A DNA stretch of 64,000 nucleotides from Anaerosporobacter mobilis DSM 15930 (GCF_900142955.1 NZ_FRCP01000022.1:1-64000), one strand, 5' to 3'. Shown: positions 8,362-17,867, counted from the first letter of the stretch. Notes: generated by a model not told the origin, from the letters alone. Made by a program: numbers and translations.

Positions 8362-9247
8362 TTTGTTTTCCACTGAAGAAAGCCGAGCCGATGCAGGCAG
8401 AGAGAAGGTTATGGAGATAGCCTTGACAGAGCTATTTCCATTCAAAGACCACCCATTTAAGGTAAAAGACGATGAAGCAATGGCAGACACCGCCCAAAGT
8501 ATCAAGGAATATGGTGTGCTTGTTCCTGCAATCGCTCGTCCCCGTGACGAGGGCGGCTATGAGCTTGTAGCAGGACACCGCAGGCACAGGGCAAGCGAAC
8601 TGGCAGGGCTTGAAACAATGCCTGTTATTGTCCGAAATCTTGACGATGATGCCGCCACTATCATTATGGTGGACAGCAATTTACAGAGAGAAAATATCCT
8701 GCCAAGTGAACGAGCCTTTGCATATAAATTAAAGTTAGATGCTATCAAGAGAAAGGCAGGCAGACCGTCAAAAGAAAATGGTAGCCAAGTTGGCGACAAT
8801 TTAAGAAGTGTTAATATTCTTAGTGAAAATGCTCCCGATAGTGCAAGACAAATACAACGCTTTATCCGCCTTACCGAACTTATCCCCGAGCTTCTTGATA
8901 TGGTAGACGATAAGAAAATCGCCTTTAACCCTGCCGTGGAGCTGTCCTATCTAAAGCCCGAGGAACAGACCAATTTACTCGAAGCAATGGATATGGAACA
9001 GGCAACCCCCTCTCTTTCACAGGCACAGCGGCTTAAAAAATTTAGTGCCGAGGGCAAATGCACCCTTGAAGCCATGTGTGCCATTATGAGCGAGGAAAAG
9101 AAAGGCGAACTGGACAAGGTAACGCTGACCAGTGATAAGCTCCGCAAGTATTTCCCCAAGTCCTATACACCGCAGAAAATGGAGGAAACCATATTGAAAT
9201 TACTGGAAACATGGCATAAAAAGCGTACCCAACAGCAGGAGCGTTAG
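8318..9247 (+). CDS. parB: ParB/RepB/Spo0J-family partition protein
   Basis: 309 residues. The N-terminal ParB domain has the nucleotide-binding box GHRRHRASELAG at residues 87-98, and a central HTH region (SARQIQRFIRLTELIPELLD) precedes a C-terminal dimerisation-type region (KLRKYFPKSYTPQKMEETIL). It starts at TTG 8318, nine bases after AAAGGAGG inside the end of parA. It binds a centromere-like site and recruits ParA; no parS repeat is obvious to me nearby. It is intact, unlike the copy at 4976-5874. Confidence 0.93.
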   Translation: MKSSAKNINLTSVDDLFSTEESRADAGREKVMEIALTELFPFKDHPFKVKDDEAMADTAQSIKEYGVLVPAIARPRDEGGYELVAGHRRHRASELAGLETMPVIVRNLDDDAATIIMVDSNLQRENILPSERAFAYKLKLDAIKRKAGRPSKENGSQVGDNLRSVNILSENAPDSARQIQRFIRLTELIPELLDMVDDKKIAFNPAVELSYLKPEEQTNLLEAMDMEQATPSLSQAQRLKKFSAEGKCTLEAMCAIMSEEKKGELDKVTLTSDKLRKYFPKSYTPQKMEETILKLLETWHKKRTQQQER

Positions 9248-9262
9248 AAAGGAGCTGCCACT

Positions 9263-9577
9263 ATGACTAAGAATAAAACCATAGGCGAATTGCTTGATGA
9301 AGCCCGAAAAAAGTCGGGTGAGCCTGTTTTGGCAGGGCATGACATTATGGCATTGGAACGCTTTGGAAAGGACACACGGCACATGATTGTCTTTGAGGTG
9401 CTTTCCCATTCCTCTCCTGTTGGCGATAAAGGTGAGCGTATGCGGCTGTTCCTCACTGATGCAGGCTATCAAAAAGCGATGGAGAGCCAAAGCCGTAAAG
9501 AAATTAAAATTCTTAAACACGCTAAGATTTCAAAGGGTAATATTTTCTATGACCGTCCCAAAGAACGTACACGCTGA
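9263..9577 (+). CDS. DUF5720-like conserved ICE protein
   Basis: 104 residues with no membrane segment. The pattern GHDIMALERFGKDTRHMIVF, then SPVGDKGERMRLFLTDAGY, fits my recollection of the DUF5720 family found at this position in CTn/Tn1549-like elements. ATG at 9263 follows GAAAGGAGC. Function unknown. It is the third gene of the maintenance block, directly after parB and before the replication-type protein, so a role in maintenance of the circular form is a guess from position only. Confidence 0.6.
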   Translation: MTKNKTIGELLDEARKKSGEPVLAGHDIMALERFGKDTRHMIVFEVLSHSSPVGDKGERMRLFLTDAGYQKAMESQSRKEIKILKHAKISKGNIFYDRPKERTR

Positions 9578-9624
9578 AGCTGACCTCTGTATCAGCTACT
9601 TGTAGCAGGAAAGGAAGTGAGGAA

Positions 9625-10536
9625 ATGGCTGTGTGCAGAATAGAAAAAACAAGGGATTACACCGTTATGGCGAACCACCATTTACGAAATAAAGAGCTTT
9701 CACTTAAAGCAAAAGGCTTGCTGTCCCTTATGCTGTCGCTCCCCGAGGATTGGGATTACACAGTAAAAGGGCTTGCCTACATCTGCAAGGACGGCATAGA
9801 CAGCATTAACGGCACGATAAAAGAGCTTGAGGAACAGGGCTATGTTCTTCGCAAGCGACTACGCAACGACAAAGGGCAGCTCACCACCACCGAGTACACC
9901 ATTTTAGAGCAGCCGCAAAGTCTTGATACAATTGGGTCGCAACCTAAACGGGAAAATCCAATCTTGGATAATCCAATATTGGAAAAACCAATACAGGAAA
10001 CCCCTAAACAGGGTGAGCCTATCTTGGAAGAACCCCACCAATTAAATACTTATCTACAAACTATTGATAAACCAAAAAAAGATTTATTCAATACAGAAAC
10101 ATCAACTCCTTATCAATCCTATCCTTACGGGCAACCGAAAAGCACAGGATATGATGGAATTGGATACGATGGCTATGAAGAAATAAAGCAAACGGTCTAT
10201 GAGAATATTGAGTACGAGCATTTTAAGCAGTACGGCAAAATCGGTATGCGTGAGCGTTTGGACGAAGTAGCCGACATCATCATCGAAACCCTGTGTTCCA
10301 CCAAGGACACCATTAATATTGCCGGAGAGGATTACCCTGCAAGGCTTGTGAAAGACAAGATGCTGAAAATCACCTCATCCCATATCGAATATGTGTTTGA
10401 GTGCTTAGACAAAAACACCACCTATGTGCGGAACATTAAGCGATATTTGCTTGCAACACTGTTTAATGCACCTTCTACCATAGACAGCTACTATTCGGCT
10501 TTGGTAAACCACGATTTATACAGCCCTGCTCGTTAG
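9625..10536 (+). CDS. HTH/DUF6017 replication-initiation-type protein
   Basis: 303 residues. The N-terminal winged-helix region (LSLKAKGLLSLMLSLPEDWD, then GLAYICKDGIDSINGTIKEL) is the DnaD/phage replisome-organiser type. Residues about 110-140 are a proline-rich repetitive linker (NPILDNPILEKPI). The C-terminal 110 residues are DUF6017, paralogous to the RepA_N protein at 3899-4975. Most likely it starts or licenses replication of the excised element. ATG 9625 lies after AGGAAGTGAGG. A terminator-type hairpin overlaps its stop codon. Confidence 0.8.
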   Translation: MAVCRIEKTRDYTVMANHHLRNKELSLKAKGLLSLMLSLPEDWDYTVKGLAYICKDGIDSINGTIKELEEQGYVLRKRLRNDKGQLTTTEYTILEQPQSLDTIGSQPKRENPILDNPILEKPIQETPKQGEPILEEPHQLNTYLQTIDKPKKDLFNTETSTPYQSYPYGQPKSTGYDGIGYDGYEEIKQTVYENIEYEHFKQYGKIGMRERLDEVADIIIETLCSTKDTINIAGEDYPARLVKDKMLKITSSHIEYVFECLDKNTTYVRNIKRYLLATLFNAPSTIDSYYSALVNHDLYSPAR

Positions 10537-10570
10537 GCACTTTGTAAAGAAATTTGCAGAGTGCCTTTTT
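10535..10570 (+). terminator. Intrinsic terminator preceding pcfB
   Basis: A 14-bp stem with G-U pairs (AGGCACTTTGTAAA with TTTGCAGAGTGCCT) closes a GAAA loop and is followed by TTTTT and then the CCCAAAAATGAAAGGAGG ribosome binding site of pcfB. It lies inside an apparent operon, so read-through or antitermination is needed. Confidence 0.75.
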
Positions 10571-10601
10571 CCATACCCAAAAATGAAAGGAGGGATTTTT
10601 C

Positions 10602-11078
10602 ATGCAGGAAGATGTGGAGCAAAGAACCGTTGCTCTTGCTATCAGTGCAAGCAAACTTACAGGCAGAGAGTTAAAAAAAGCTATCGTCAAGCTGCTTGCA
10701 CACTTAAAAGATAAGCAAAACCACCCCACTATCCCACAGGGGAAACAATCGGTCAAACAGCTTGCAAAGCAAGGGCAAGGCATGACCAGTATTGAAATTA
10801 CCGACCAAAACATCAAAGATTTTGAGCGTGTGGCAAAGAAATACGGTGTGGACTTTGCTGTGATGAAAGACAAGCACGAAATACCGCCGAAATATGTGGT
10901 GTTTTTCAAAGGCAAAGATGCTGATGCCATTACCAATGCTTTTAAGGAATACACCGCAGATATGGTGAAAAAGGCGGCTCGTCCATCTGTGCTTGCGGAG
11001 CTTAGAAAACTTGCGGCACTTGCGAAAAATACCGTTATCCAAAAGGTAAAACACAAAGACAAGGAGCAGAGCCTATGA
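10602..11078 (+). CDS. pcfB: PcfB-family conjugation accessory protein (DUF3801)
   Basis: 158 residues. The N-terminal helical domain (SKLTGRELKKAIVKLLAHLK) and the later YGVDFAVMKDK then PPKYVVFFKGKDADAITNAF match the PcfB/DUF3801 family, named after the pCF10 protein encoded beside the coupling ATPase. It probably helps deliver the relaxosome to VirD4. Its stop overlaps the VirD4 start (ATGA), so the two are translationally coupled. Confidence 0.88.
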   Translation: MQEDVEQRTVALAISASKLTGRELKKAIVKLLAHLKDKQNHPTIPQGKQSVKQLAKQGQGMTSIEITDQNIKDFERVAKKYGVDFAVMKDKHEIPPKYVVFFKGKDADAITNAFKEYTADMVKKAARPSVLAELRKLAALAKNTVIQKVKHKDKEQSL

Positions 11079-12862
11079 GTAAAAAGATGAAAAATCTCCT
11101 TATTCTTAATATCCCTTACCTTGTGTTGGGGCTGCTGTTTACCAAGTTGCCCGAAGCGTGGCGATATGCAAGCGGTGTTGATTTTGGAGAAAAGATACTA
11201 AGCTTAGGCAATGGATTTTCAAAAGCCTTTGCAGTACCGCTACCGTCCTTTTATCCAACGGATTTACTGATTGGGCTTGCTATTGGTGTATTGCTACGGC
11301 TGATAATTTATGTACGCAGCAAAAATGCCAAGAAGTACCGCAAGGGTGTGGAGTATGGTTCTGCTCGTTGGGGCAATGCAAAAGACATTGAGCCGTATGT
11401 AGACCCTACATTTAAAAATAATGTAATACTCACCCAAACGGAACGGCTGACAATGAATAACCGCCCCAAAGACCCCAAGACTGCACGAAACAAAAATGTG
11501 CTGATTGTGGGCGGCTCCGGCTCGGGCAAAACAAGGTTTTGGCTGAAACCAAACCTTATGCAGTGCCACAGCTCCTATGTTGTTACCGACCCCAAAGGCT
11601 CAATTGTCATTGAGTGCGGCAAGCTGCTGCTTCGTGAGGGCTACAAGGTGAAAATCCTAAACACCATCAATTTCAAAAAATCTATGCACTACAACCCTTT
11701 TGCCTATATCAGAAGTGAAAAGGACATTTTGAAGCTCGTCACCACCCTAATTGCCAACACCAAGGGCGAGGGCAAAGCAGGTGACGATTTTTGGGTGAAA
11801 GCAGAAACCTTGCTCTACACCGCCCTCATTGCTTACATCTACTATGAAGCCCCCGAGCATGAGCAGAATTTCACAACACTGATTGAATTTATCAATGCCA
11901 GTGAAGTCCGTGAGGACGATGAGGAGTTTAAGAACAATGTGGATTTGATGTTTGACAGGCTTGAGGAAAAAGACCCACAGCACTTTGCTGTAAGGCAATA
12001 TAAGAAGTACAAATTAGCCGCAGGCAAAACCGCAAAATCTATCCTTATTTCCTGTGGTGCAAGATTAGCTCCCTTTGACATTAAAGAGCTTCGGGAGCTG
12101 ACCGCCTATGACGAACTTGAGCTTGATACTCTTGGGGACAGAAAAACTGCCCTGTTTATCATCATCAGCGACACCGATGCCACATTCAATTTTCTTGTTT
12201 CCATGTGCTACACACAGCTTTTTAATTTACTGTGCGATAAAGCAGATGATGTATATGGCGGCAGGCTGCCTGTTCATGTGCGGTGCTTAATTGATGAGTG
12301 TGCCAATATCGGGCAGATACCCAACTTGGAAAAGTTAATGGCAACAATACGAAGCCGAGAAATCTCCGCTTGCCTTGTGTTGCAGGCACAATCACAGCTC
12401 AAGGCACTTTACAAGGACAATTCAGATACCATAATTGGCAACTGTGACAGCATGATTTTTCTCGGCGGTAAGGAGAAAACCACCCTCAAAGACTTAACCG
12501 AAACCTTGGGTAAGGAAACCATTGATATGTTCAATACCTCCGACACAAGGGGCAGTCAACGCAGCTATGGTATCAATTATCAGCGGCTTGGAAAAGAGCT
12601 TATGAGCATGGACGAGCTTTCTGTTATGGACGGCGGTAAATGTATCTTGCAGCTTAGAGGTGTGCGACCATTTTTCAGTGAGAAATATGACATCACAAAG
12701 CACCCGAAATACAAGCACCTATCCGACTTTGATAAAAAGAACACTTTTGATATTGAAAAATTCTTATCCACAAAACTAAAGCTCAAAGGAAGTGATGTGT
12801 ACGAGGTCTATGACATAAGCAAGGAAGAAACAACCGAACCAAAGCCCTCAGACGGGCAATAA
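11075..12862 (+). CDS. virD4: VirD4-like type IV coupling ATPase (CD1115 family)
   Basis: 595 residues. Two N-terminal membrane helices (about 7-22 and 60-80), Walker A GGSGSGKT at 146-153, and Walker B CLIDECANIG near 402-411 with the C-terminal IGNCDSMIFLGGKE typical of TraG/VirD4. It is the coupling protein that docks the relaxase-DNA complex at the inner membrane and powers DNA export. Full length for the CD1115 family. Neighbours pcfB (overlap) and the Maff2/VirB6/VirB4 genes complete the transfer apparatus. Confidence 0.95.
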   Translation: MSKKMKNLLILNIPYLVLGLLFTKLPEAWRYASGVDFGEKILSLGNGFSKAFAVPLPSFYPTDLLIGLAIGVLLRLIIYVRSKNAKKYRKGVEYGSARWGNAKDIEPYVDPTFKNNVILTQTERLTMNNRPKDPKTARNKNVLIVGGSGSGKTRFWLKPNLMQCHSSYVVTDPKGSIVIECGKLLLREGYKVKILNTINFKKSMHYNPFAYIRSEKDILKLVTTLIANTKGEGKAGDDFWVKAETLLYTALIAYIYYEAPEHEQNFTTLIEFINASEVREDDEEFKNNVDLMFDRLEEKDPQHFAVRQYKKYKLAAGKTAKSILISCGARLAPFDIKELRELTAYDELELDTLGDRKTALFIIISDTDATFNFLVSMCYTQLFNLLCDKADDVYGGRLPVHVRCLIDECANIGQIPNLEKLMATIRSREISACLVLQAQSQLKALYKDNSDTIIGNCDSMIFLGGKEKTTLKDLTETLGKETIDMFNTSDTRGSQRSYGINYQRLGKELMSMDELSVMDGGKCILQLRGVRPFFSEKYDITKHPKYKHLSDFDKKNTFDIEKFLSTKLKLKGSDVYEVYDISKEETTEPKPSDGQ

Positions 12863-12889
12863 GCACTGCCGTTTACGGTGGTGCTTTTT
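12861..12889 (+). terminator. Intrinsic terminator after virD4
   Basis: AAGCACTGCCG pairs with CGGTGGTGCTT (G-U allowed) and is followed by TTTTT. A GAAAGGAGGTG ribosome binding site motif follows at about 12909, the same cassette plan as elsewhere in the element. Confidence 0.7.
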
Positions 12890-13020
12890 ATATAGATACA
12901 GCCGCATGGAAAGGAGGTGTTGCCTATGATTGTGGCGATTTAAAGCTGTCAGTGTACAGCGTTTTTTATTGCAGAAGTCTATCAACCAAACTAAAAACAA
13001 ATTTAAAGGAGAATAAAACT

Positions 13021-13233
13021 ATGGAATTTTTTAATCAGGCAGTAACCGTATTGCAGACACTCGTAATCGCTCTTGGTGCAGGACTTGGCATTTGGGGAGT
13101 TATCAATCTCTTGGAGGGCTACGGCAATGATAACCCCGGTGCAAAATCACAAGGCATGAAGCAGCTCATGGCAGGCGGTGGCGTAGCACTGATTGGCATG
13201 ACCCTTGTACCGCTTCTTTCCGGATTGTTCTAA
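13021..13233 (+). CDS. Maff2-family small membrane protein (VirB2-like pilin candidate)
   Basis: 70 residues, almost entirely hydrophobic, with two membrane helices (VLQTLVIALGAGLGIWGVIN and GGGVALIGMTLVPLLSGLF). It matches the Maff2 family of CTn elements. Size, two-helix topology and position between VirD4 and VirB6 resemble VirB2/TrbC pilin subunits, but the pilin role is inference. ATG 13021 follows AAAGGAGAATAAAACT. A five-codon frame with a perfect ribosome binding site (12926-12943) lies upstream. Confidence 0.85.
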   Translation: MEFFNQAVTVLQTLVIALGAGLGIWGVINLLEGYGNDNPGAKSQGMKQLMAGGGVALIGMTLVPLLSGLF

Positions 13234-13243
13234 GGAGTAGCTT

Positions 13244-14107
13244 ATGGATTTTATCCTTGATGCAATCAACGAGTGGATAACCAATCTACTCGTTGACGGC
13301 ATTATGGGTAATTTAACAGGCTTGTTCGATAACATCAATTCGGAAGTAGCAAGGATTGCCGGAGATGTAGGAAAAACACCGTCAGCGTGGAATGGCGGTG
13401 TTTTTTCTATGATTAAGAACTTATCGGACACCGTTATCATGCCCATAGCCGGAATAATTTTGACCTTTGTGATGTGCTACGAGCTGATACAAATGGTCAT
13501 TGACAGAAACAATCTGCACGACTTCCCACCCTCAGACATTTTTAAGTGGATGATGAAAACCTTTATCGCCGTGGTACTGGTCACAAACACATTTCCCATT
13601 ATGATGGGGATATTTGATGTGGCACAGTCGGTTATTTCTAATGCGGCAGGGGTAATCCTCACCGATACTGCCATAGGGATAGAAACCATAGATGCCTTGC
13701 GTGAAAGTCTGCTTGAAATGGATATAGGCACACTTTTAGGACTGTATCTGCAAAGCTTTCTCATGGGGATTATCATGTGGGCATTAAGCGTCTGCATCTT
13801 TATTATCGTGTACGGAAGAATGCTTGAAATCTACCTTATGACCTCTCTCGGAGCTATCCCCATCGCCACTATGCAAAGCAAGGAATGGAATATGGGACAA
13901 AACTATCTCAAGGCTTTGCTTGCCCTCGCATTTCAAGGCTTTCTTATTATGGTGTGCGTTGGCATTTATGCGGTGCTTATTCAGTCCATCGCAACAGACG
14001 GTGACCCCATCGGAGCAATTTGGACTTGTATGATGTACACGGTACTGCTCTGCTTCTCTCTCTTTAAGACAGGGACACTGGCTAAAAGTATTTTTTCAGC
14101 ACACTAA
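13244..14107 (+). CDS. VirB6/TrbL-like conjugation channel protein (CD1112 family)
   Basis: 287 residues with about five or six membrane helices (for example IMPIAGIILTFVMCYELIQM, FIAVVLVTNTFPIMMGIFDV, GFLIMVCVGIYAVLIQSI). Position between the Maff2 peptide and PrgI/VirB4 and the polytopic profile identify it as the VirB6-type inner membrane channel component. ATG 13244 follows TAAGGAGTAGCTT. Confidence 0.88.
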   Translation: MDFILDAINEWITNLLVDGIMGNLTGLFDNINSEVARIAGDVGKTPSAWNGGVFSMIKNLSDTVIMPIAGIILTFVMCYELIQMVIDRNNLHDFPPSDIFKWMMKTFIAVVLVTNTFPIMMGIFDVAQSVISNAAGVILTDTAIGIETIDALRESLLEMDIGTLLGLYLQSFLMGIIMWALSVCIFIIVYGRMLEIYLMTSLGAIPIATMQSKEWNMGQNYLKALLALAFQGFLIMVCVGIYAVLIQSIATDGDPIGAIWTCMMYTVLLCFSLFKTGTLAKSIFSAH

Positions 14108-14141
14108 CTGAATTTGCCCCATAGGGCAGAAAGGAGAATTT

Positions 14142-14576
14142 ATGGCTTATGTACCAATTCCCAAGGATTTAAGTAATGTGAAAACAAAGGTTATGCTAAA
14201 CCTCACCAAACGGCAGCTCATCTGCTTTTCAGCGGCACTGGCGGTAGGATTACCGCCTTTTTTTATTCTAAAGGACTACATCGGCATTAGCCCTGCGGTA
14301 CTGGTGATGATGTTTATCATGCTGCCGCTATTTATGTTTGCCATGTATGAAAAGCACGGGCAGCCACTTGAGGTAATCCTCAAAAACTATGTGGCGGTGC
14401 GTTTTCTAAACCCCAAGAAAAGACCATATATGACGGATAATTTTTATCCTCTACTGGAACGGCAATATCAATTAGACAAGGAGGTAAATAGCATTGTCAA
14501 AAATCGAAAAGAAGCTCGTAAAACTTACTCGGGCAGAAAGACAGAGCATCGCAACTGCGGTGCAAAGGGCGAATAA
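14142..14576 (+). CDS. prgI: PrgI-family protein (VirB3-like)
   Basis: 144 residues. A short cytoplasmic N-terminus (MAYVPIPKDLSNVKTKVM) leads to two close membrane helices (about 28-45 and 49-70), then a polar tail. This is the PrgI family encoded directly before VirB4 in Gram-positive conjugation systems and thought to replace VirB3. The last 83 bp overlap the VirB4 gene in another frame. Confidence 0.88.
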   Translation: MAYVPIPKDLSNVKTKVMLNLTKRQLICFSAALAVGLPPFFILKDYIGISPAVLVMMFIMLPLFMFAMYEKHGQPLEVILKNYVAVRFLNPKKRPYMTDNFYPLLERQYQLDKEVNSIVKNRKEARKTYSGRKTEHRNCGAKGE

Positions 14577-16890
14577 CAAGCCCAAAGGAGTAAAATCGGC
14601 ACAGGACAGTATTCCTTACCGTCATATTTTCTCCGATGGTATCTGTCATATGGGCGATAAGCTCTATACCAAAACCCTGCAATTTGGTGACATCAATTAT
14701 CAGATTGCACAGAACGATGACAAGACCGCTATCTTTGAAAGTTGGTGCGATTTCCTCAACTACTTTGACAGCACAATCAAATTTCAGCTCACATTTCTTA
14801 ACACCACAGCCAACGCAAAGGACTATGAAAAAAGCATCTATATCGCTCCACAGGCAGATGATTTTGACAGTATCCGAACAGAGTATACGGATATGCTGCA
14901 CAATCAACTTTCAAGGGGTAACAACGGGCTTGTAAAAACAAAGTATCTCACATTCGCTATTGAAGCGGATAACATCAAAATTGCCAAGCCCCGTTTGGAA
15001 CGCATTGAAAACGACCTTTGGAATGCCTTTAAGCGGCTTGGGGTACAGCTCACTTCCCTTGATGGCAGAGAACGGCTGAAGCTCATGCACAACATTCTTA
15101 GAATGGGTGGAAATGACCCCTTTGCTTTTGAATGGAAATGGCTTGCCCCTTCGGGGCTTTCGACCAAGGACTTTATTGCTCCGTCCTCCTTTGAGTTTAA
15201 GGAAAAAGGTACTTTCCGCACAGGGGATAAATATGGTGCAATGTCATTCTTGCAGATACTCGCCCCCGAGTTGAATGACCGTGTGCTGTCAGACTTTTTG
15301 GAAATGGAAAGCAACCTCATTGTCACCATGCACATTCAGTCCGTAGACCAGATGAAAGCCATCAAGACCATTAAGCGTAAGATTACCGACCTCGATAAAA
15401 TGAAGATTGAGGAACAAAAAAAGGCAGTACGGGCAGGATATGATATGGATATTATCCCCTCCGACCTTGCCACCTACGGCGGTGAAGCAAAGAAGCTCCT
15501 TGCCGACTTACAAAGCCGTAACGAGAGAATGTTCTTAATGACATTCCTTGTTTTGAATACCGCTGACAGCAAAAAAGAACTGGACAATATCCTGCTGCAA
15601 GCAAGCGGTATCGCCAACAAACACAACTGCACCCTCTTAAGGCTTGACTATCAGCAGGAACAGGGCTTCATGTCCTCTTTGCCCCTTGGAAAATGCCTTG
15701 TACCAATACAGCGGAGCTTGACCACCTCAAGCACCGCTATTTTTGTACCCTTTACCACGCAGGAGCTTTTTCAATCTGGCGGTGAAGCTCTTTATTATGG
15801 GCTGAACGCTCTTTCAAGCAACCTTATTATGGTAGACCGTAAGCAGCTTAAAAACCCCAATGGGCTAATCCTTGGCACACCCGGCAGTGGCAAGAGTTTC
15901 TCTGCTAAAAGAGAAATCACCAATGTGTTTCTCATCACAACCGATGACATCATCGTATGTGACCCCGAGGGCGAATATTTTTCCCTTGTGCAAAGGCTCA
16001 AAGGACAGGTTATTAAAATCTCTCCCACAAGCAGCCAGTACATTAACCCAATGGATATTAACCTTAACTATTCTGAGGACGATAGCCCCCTTGCCCTAAA
16101 GAGTGATTTTATCCTCTCTCTTTGTGAGCTGATTGTTGGTGGCAAGGACGGACTGACACCTGTTGAGAAATCCATCATTGACCGTTGCGTAACACTTGTA
16201 TATGCCGAATATCTTGCCGACCCCGACCCTGCTAAAATGCCAATCTTAGGTGATTTGTATGATGCCCTTGGCAGGCAAGAGGAAAAAGAAGCCAAGCATA
16301 TCCGTTCTGCCCTTGAAATCTATGTCACAGGTAGTTTGAGCGTTTTTAACCACCAAACCAATGTAGATATTCAAAACCGCCTTGTCTGCTTTGACATTAA
16401 GGAACTGGGCAAACAGCTTAAAAAGCTCGGTATGCTTGTGGTGCAAGACCAAGTTTGGAACAGGGTAACGGTCAACCGTGCGGAAAAACGCTCCACTCGC
16501 TACTATATGGACGAATTTCACTTGCTTTTGAAAGAGGAACAGACCGCCGCCTACTCGGTTGAGATTTGGAAACGCTTTCGTAAGTGGGGTGGTATTCCCA
16601 CAGCCATTACACAGAATATCAAAGACCTTTTATCTTCAAGAGAAGTGGAAAATATCTTTGAAAACAGCGACTTTGTGTATATGCTAAACCAAGCCGCAGG
16701 TGACAGACAGATACTTGCCAAGCAGCTTAATATCTCGCCCCATCAGCTCTCCTATGTCACAGGCAGCGGTGTCGGTGAGGGACTGCTCTTTTACGGCAAT
16801 GTCATTTTGCCATTCGTGGATAAATTCCCGAAAAACACCGAGCTTTACGGCATTATGACTACGAAGCTTGATGAAACCAAGCAAGAGTAA
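14494..16890 (+). CDS. virB4: VirB4-like conjugation ATPase (CD1110 family)
   Basis: 798 residues. The N-terminal half is the TraC/VirB4 region; the C-terminal ATPase has Walker A GTPGSGKSF near residue 460 and Walker B YYMDEFHLLL near 669. It starts at TTG 14494 after AAGGAGG. It energises assembly of the secretion channel and substrate transfer at the membrane. Length is normal. A separate promoter begins immediately downstream for the inserted DinD gene. Confidence 0.95.
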   Translation: MSKIEKKLVKLTRAERQSIATAVQRANNKPKGVKSAQDSIPYRHIFSDGICHMGDKLYTKTLQFGDINYQIAQNDDKTAIFESWCDFLNYFDSTIKFQLTFLNTTANAKDYEKSIYIAPQADDFDSIRTEYTDMLHNQLSRGNNGLVKTKYLTFAIEADNIKIAKPRLERIENDLWNAFKRLGVQLTSLDGRERLKLMHNILRMGGNDPFAFEWKWLAPSGLSTKDFIAPSSFEFKEKGTFRTGDKYGAMSFLQILAPELNDRVLSDFLEMESNLIVTMHIQSVDQMKAIKTIKRKITDLDKMKIEEQKKAVRAGYDMDIIPSDLATYGGEAKKLLADLQSRNERMFLMTFLVLNTADSKKELDNILLQASGIANKHNCTLLRLDYQQEQGFMSSLPLGKCLVPIQRSLTTSSTAIFVPFTTQELFQSGGEALYYGLNALSSNLIMVDRKQLKNPNGLILGTPGSGKSFSAKREITNVFLITTDDIIVCDPEGEYFSLVQRLKGQVIKISPTSSQYINPMDINLNYSEDDSPLALKSDFILSLCELIVGGKDGLTPVEKSIIDRCVTLVYAEYLADPDPAKMPILGDLYDALGRQEEKEAKHIRSALEIYVTGSLSVFNHQTNVDIQNRLVCFDIKELGKQLKKLGMLVVQDQVWNRVTVNRAEKRSTRYYMDEFHLLLKEEQTAAYSVEIWKRFRKWGGIPTAITQNIKDLLSSREVENIFENSDFVYMLNQAAGDRQILAKQLNISPHQLSYVTGSGVGEGLLFYGNVILPFVDKFPKNTELYGIMTTKLDETKQE

Positions 16891-16898
16891 CTTTTTCG

Positions 16899-16927
16899 TT
16901 TATATTCGTCAAAAAATATGCTATAAT
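16899..16927 (+). promoter_or_regulatory. Promoter of the DinD-type gene
   Basis: TTTATA (16899-16904), a 17-bp spacer and TGC-TATAAT (extended -10, TATAAT at 16922-16927). Independent expression inside the transfer operon is inferred. Confidence 0.6.
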
Positions 16928-16951
16928 TTCAAAAGAAAGGCGGTGAGATAA

Positions 16952-17806
16952 TTGGCAACCCTAAATGCAAAGGAATACAAACAATTTGAAGATATTAAGC
17001 ACTCCGATGAAAACGGTGTAGAGTTTTGGTACGCTCGTGAGCTGTCATTGGTGCTTGATTATATCCAGTGGCGTAATTTTTCCAAAGTTATCGACAAGGC
17101 AATGCTCTCCTGCCAAAACAGTGGATTTGAGTGTGCAGACCATTTTGTTGAGGTCAGCAAAATCGTAGATGCAGGTGCAACCACAAAGCCTGTTAAGGAT
17201 TATGAGCTTTCTCGCTATGCCTGCTATCTGATTGTGCAAAACGGTGACCCTCGCAAAGAGCCGATTGCTCTTGGTCAAACCTATTTTGCTATCCAAACAC
17301 GCAGACAGGAAATTGCAGATGCTTTTAATCGACTTGATGAGGATAATAAAAGGCTTGTTATTCGTGGCGAGGTTACAACATGGAACGCTATGCTTGTAGA
17401 AGCGGCACATGAAGCAGGGATTACCGACCAACTGGAATATGCACAATTTCAAAATGCAGGCTATATGGGTTTATATGGCGGTTTAACTGCTGCTGATATT
17501 CACAAACGCAAAAATCTTAAAAAAAGCGAAAAAATACTCGACCACATGGGTAGTGAGGAATTAGGTGCAAATCTGTTCCGCATTACACAAACCGAAGCAA
17601 AGCTCCGTAGGGAACAACCACAGGGGCTTGAAACTGCAAGCGGTATTCACTACCAAGTCGGTCAAACTGTGCGTGAAGCCATAGGAAAAAACGATGGTAC
17701 AATGCCGGAGGATTTACCTACTCCCGAAAAAAGCATTGCAGAAGTTGGCAGAGAGCAACTGAAAAAATTGAAAGCGAAAAAAGAACCGCCAATCCTTGAT
17801 GAATAA
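16952..17806 (+). CDS. dinD: DNA damage-inducible protein D (DinD) homologue
   Basis: 284 residues. The N-terminal BRO-like part (GVEFWYARELSLVLDYIQWR, NFSKVIDKA) and YACYLIVQNGDPRKEPIALG, then YFAIQTRRQEI, are hallmarks of DinD. In E. coli, DinD is SOS-induced and inhibits RecA filaments. It starts at TTG 16952 after AAAGGCGGTGAG. It breaks the usual VirB4-CHAP gene order and has its own promoter, so it is cargo. It could protect incoming single-stranded DNA or modulate the SOS response, which often controls ICE excision; that is inference. Confidence 0.88.
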   Translation: MATLNAKEYKQFEDIKHSDENGVEFWYARELSLVLDYIQWRNFSKVIDKAMLSCQNSGFECADHFVEVSKIVDAGATTKPVKDYELSRYACYLIVQNGDPRKEPIALGQTYFAIQTRRQEIADAFNRLDEDNKRLVIRGEVTTWNAMLVEAAHEAGITDQLEYAQFQNAGYMGLYGGLTAADIHKRKNLKKSEKILDHMGSEELGANLFRITQTEAKLRREQPQGLETASGIHYQVGQTVREAIGKNDGTMPEDLPTPEKSIAEVGREQLKKLKAKKEPPILDE

Positions 17807-17867
17807 GGATTTTTCACGATTTTGCCGAGGTCAGCAAAATCGCAACAACACAATAATAATTGCGTAA

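Noticed and set aside
9955..10040. Short repeats resembling a CRISPR-like array
   Set aside because: In-frame NPIL-type protein repeats within the DUF6017 gene linker; no spacer structure.
12926..12943. Five-codon frame MIVAI after a perfect AAAGGAGGTG, before the Maff2 gene
   Set aside because: Too short to support as a gene; could be a degenerate start of a lost gene or a leader.
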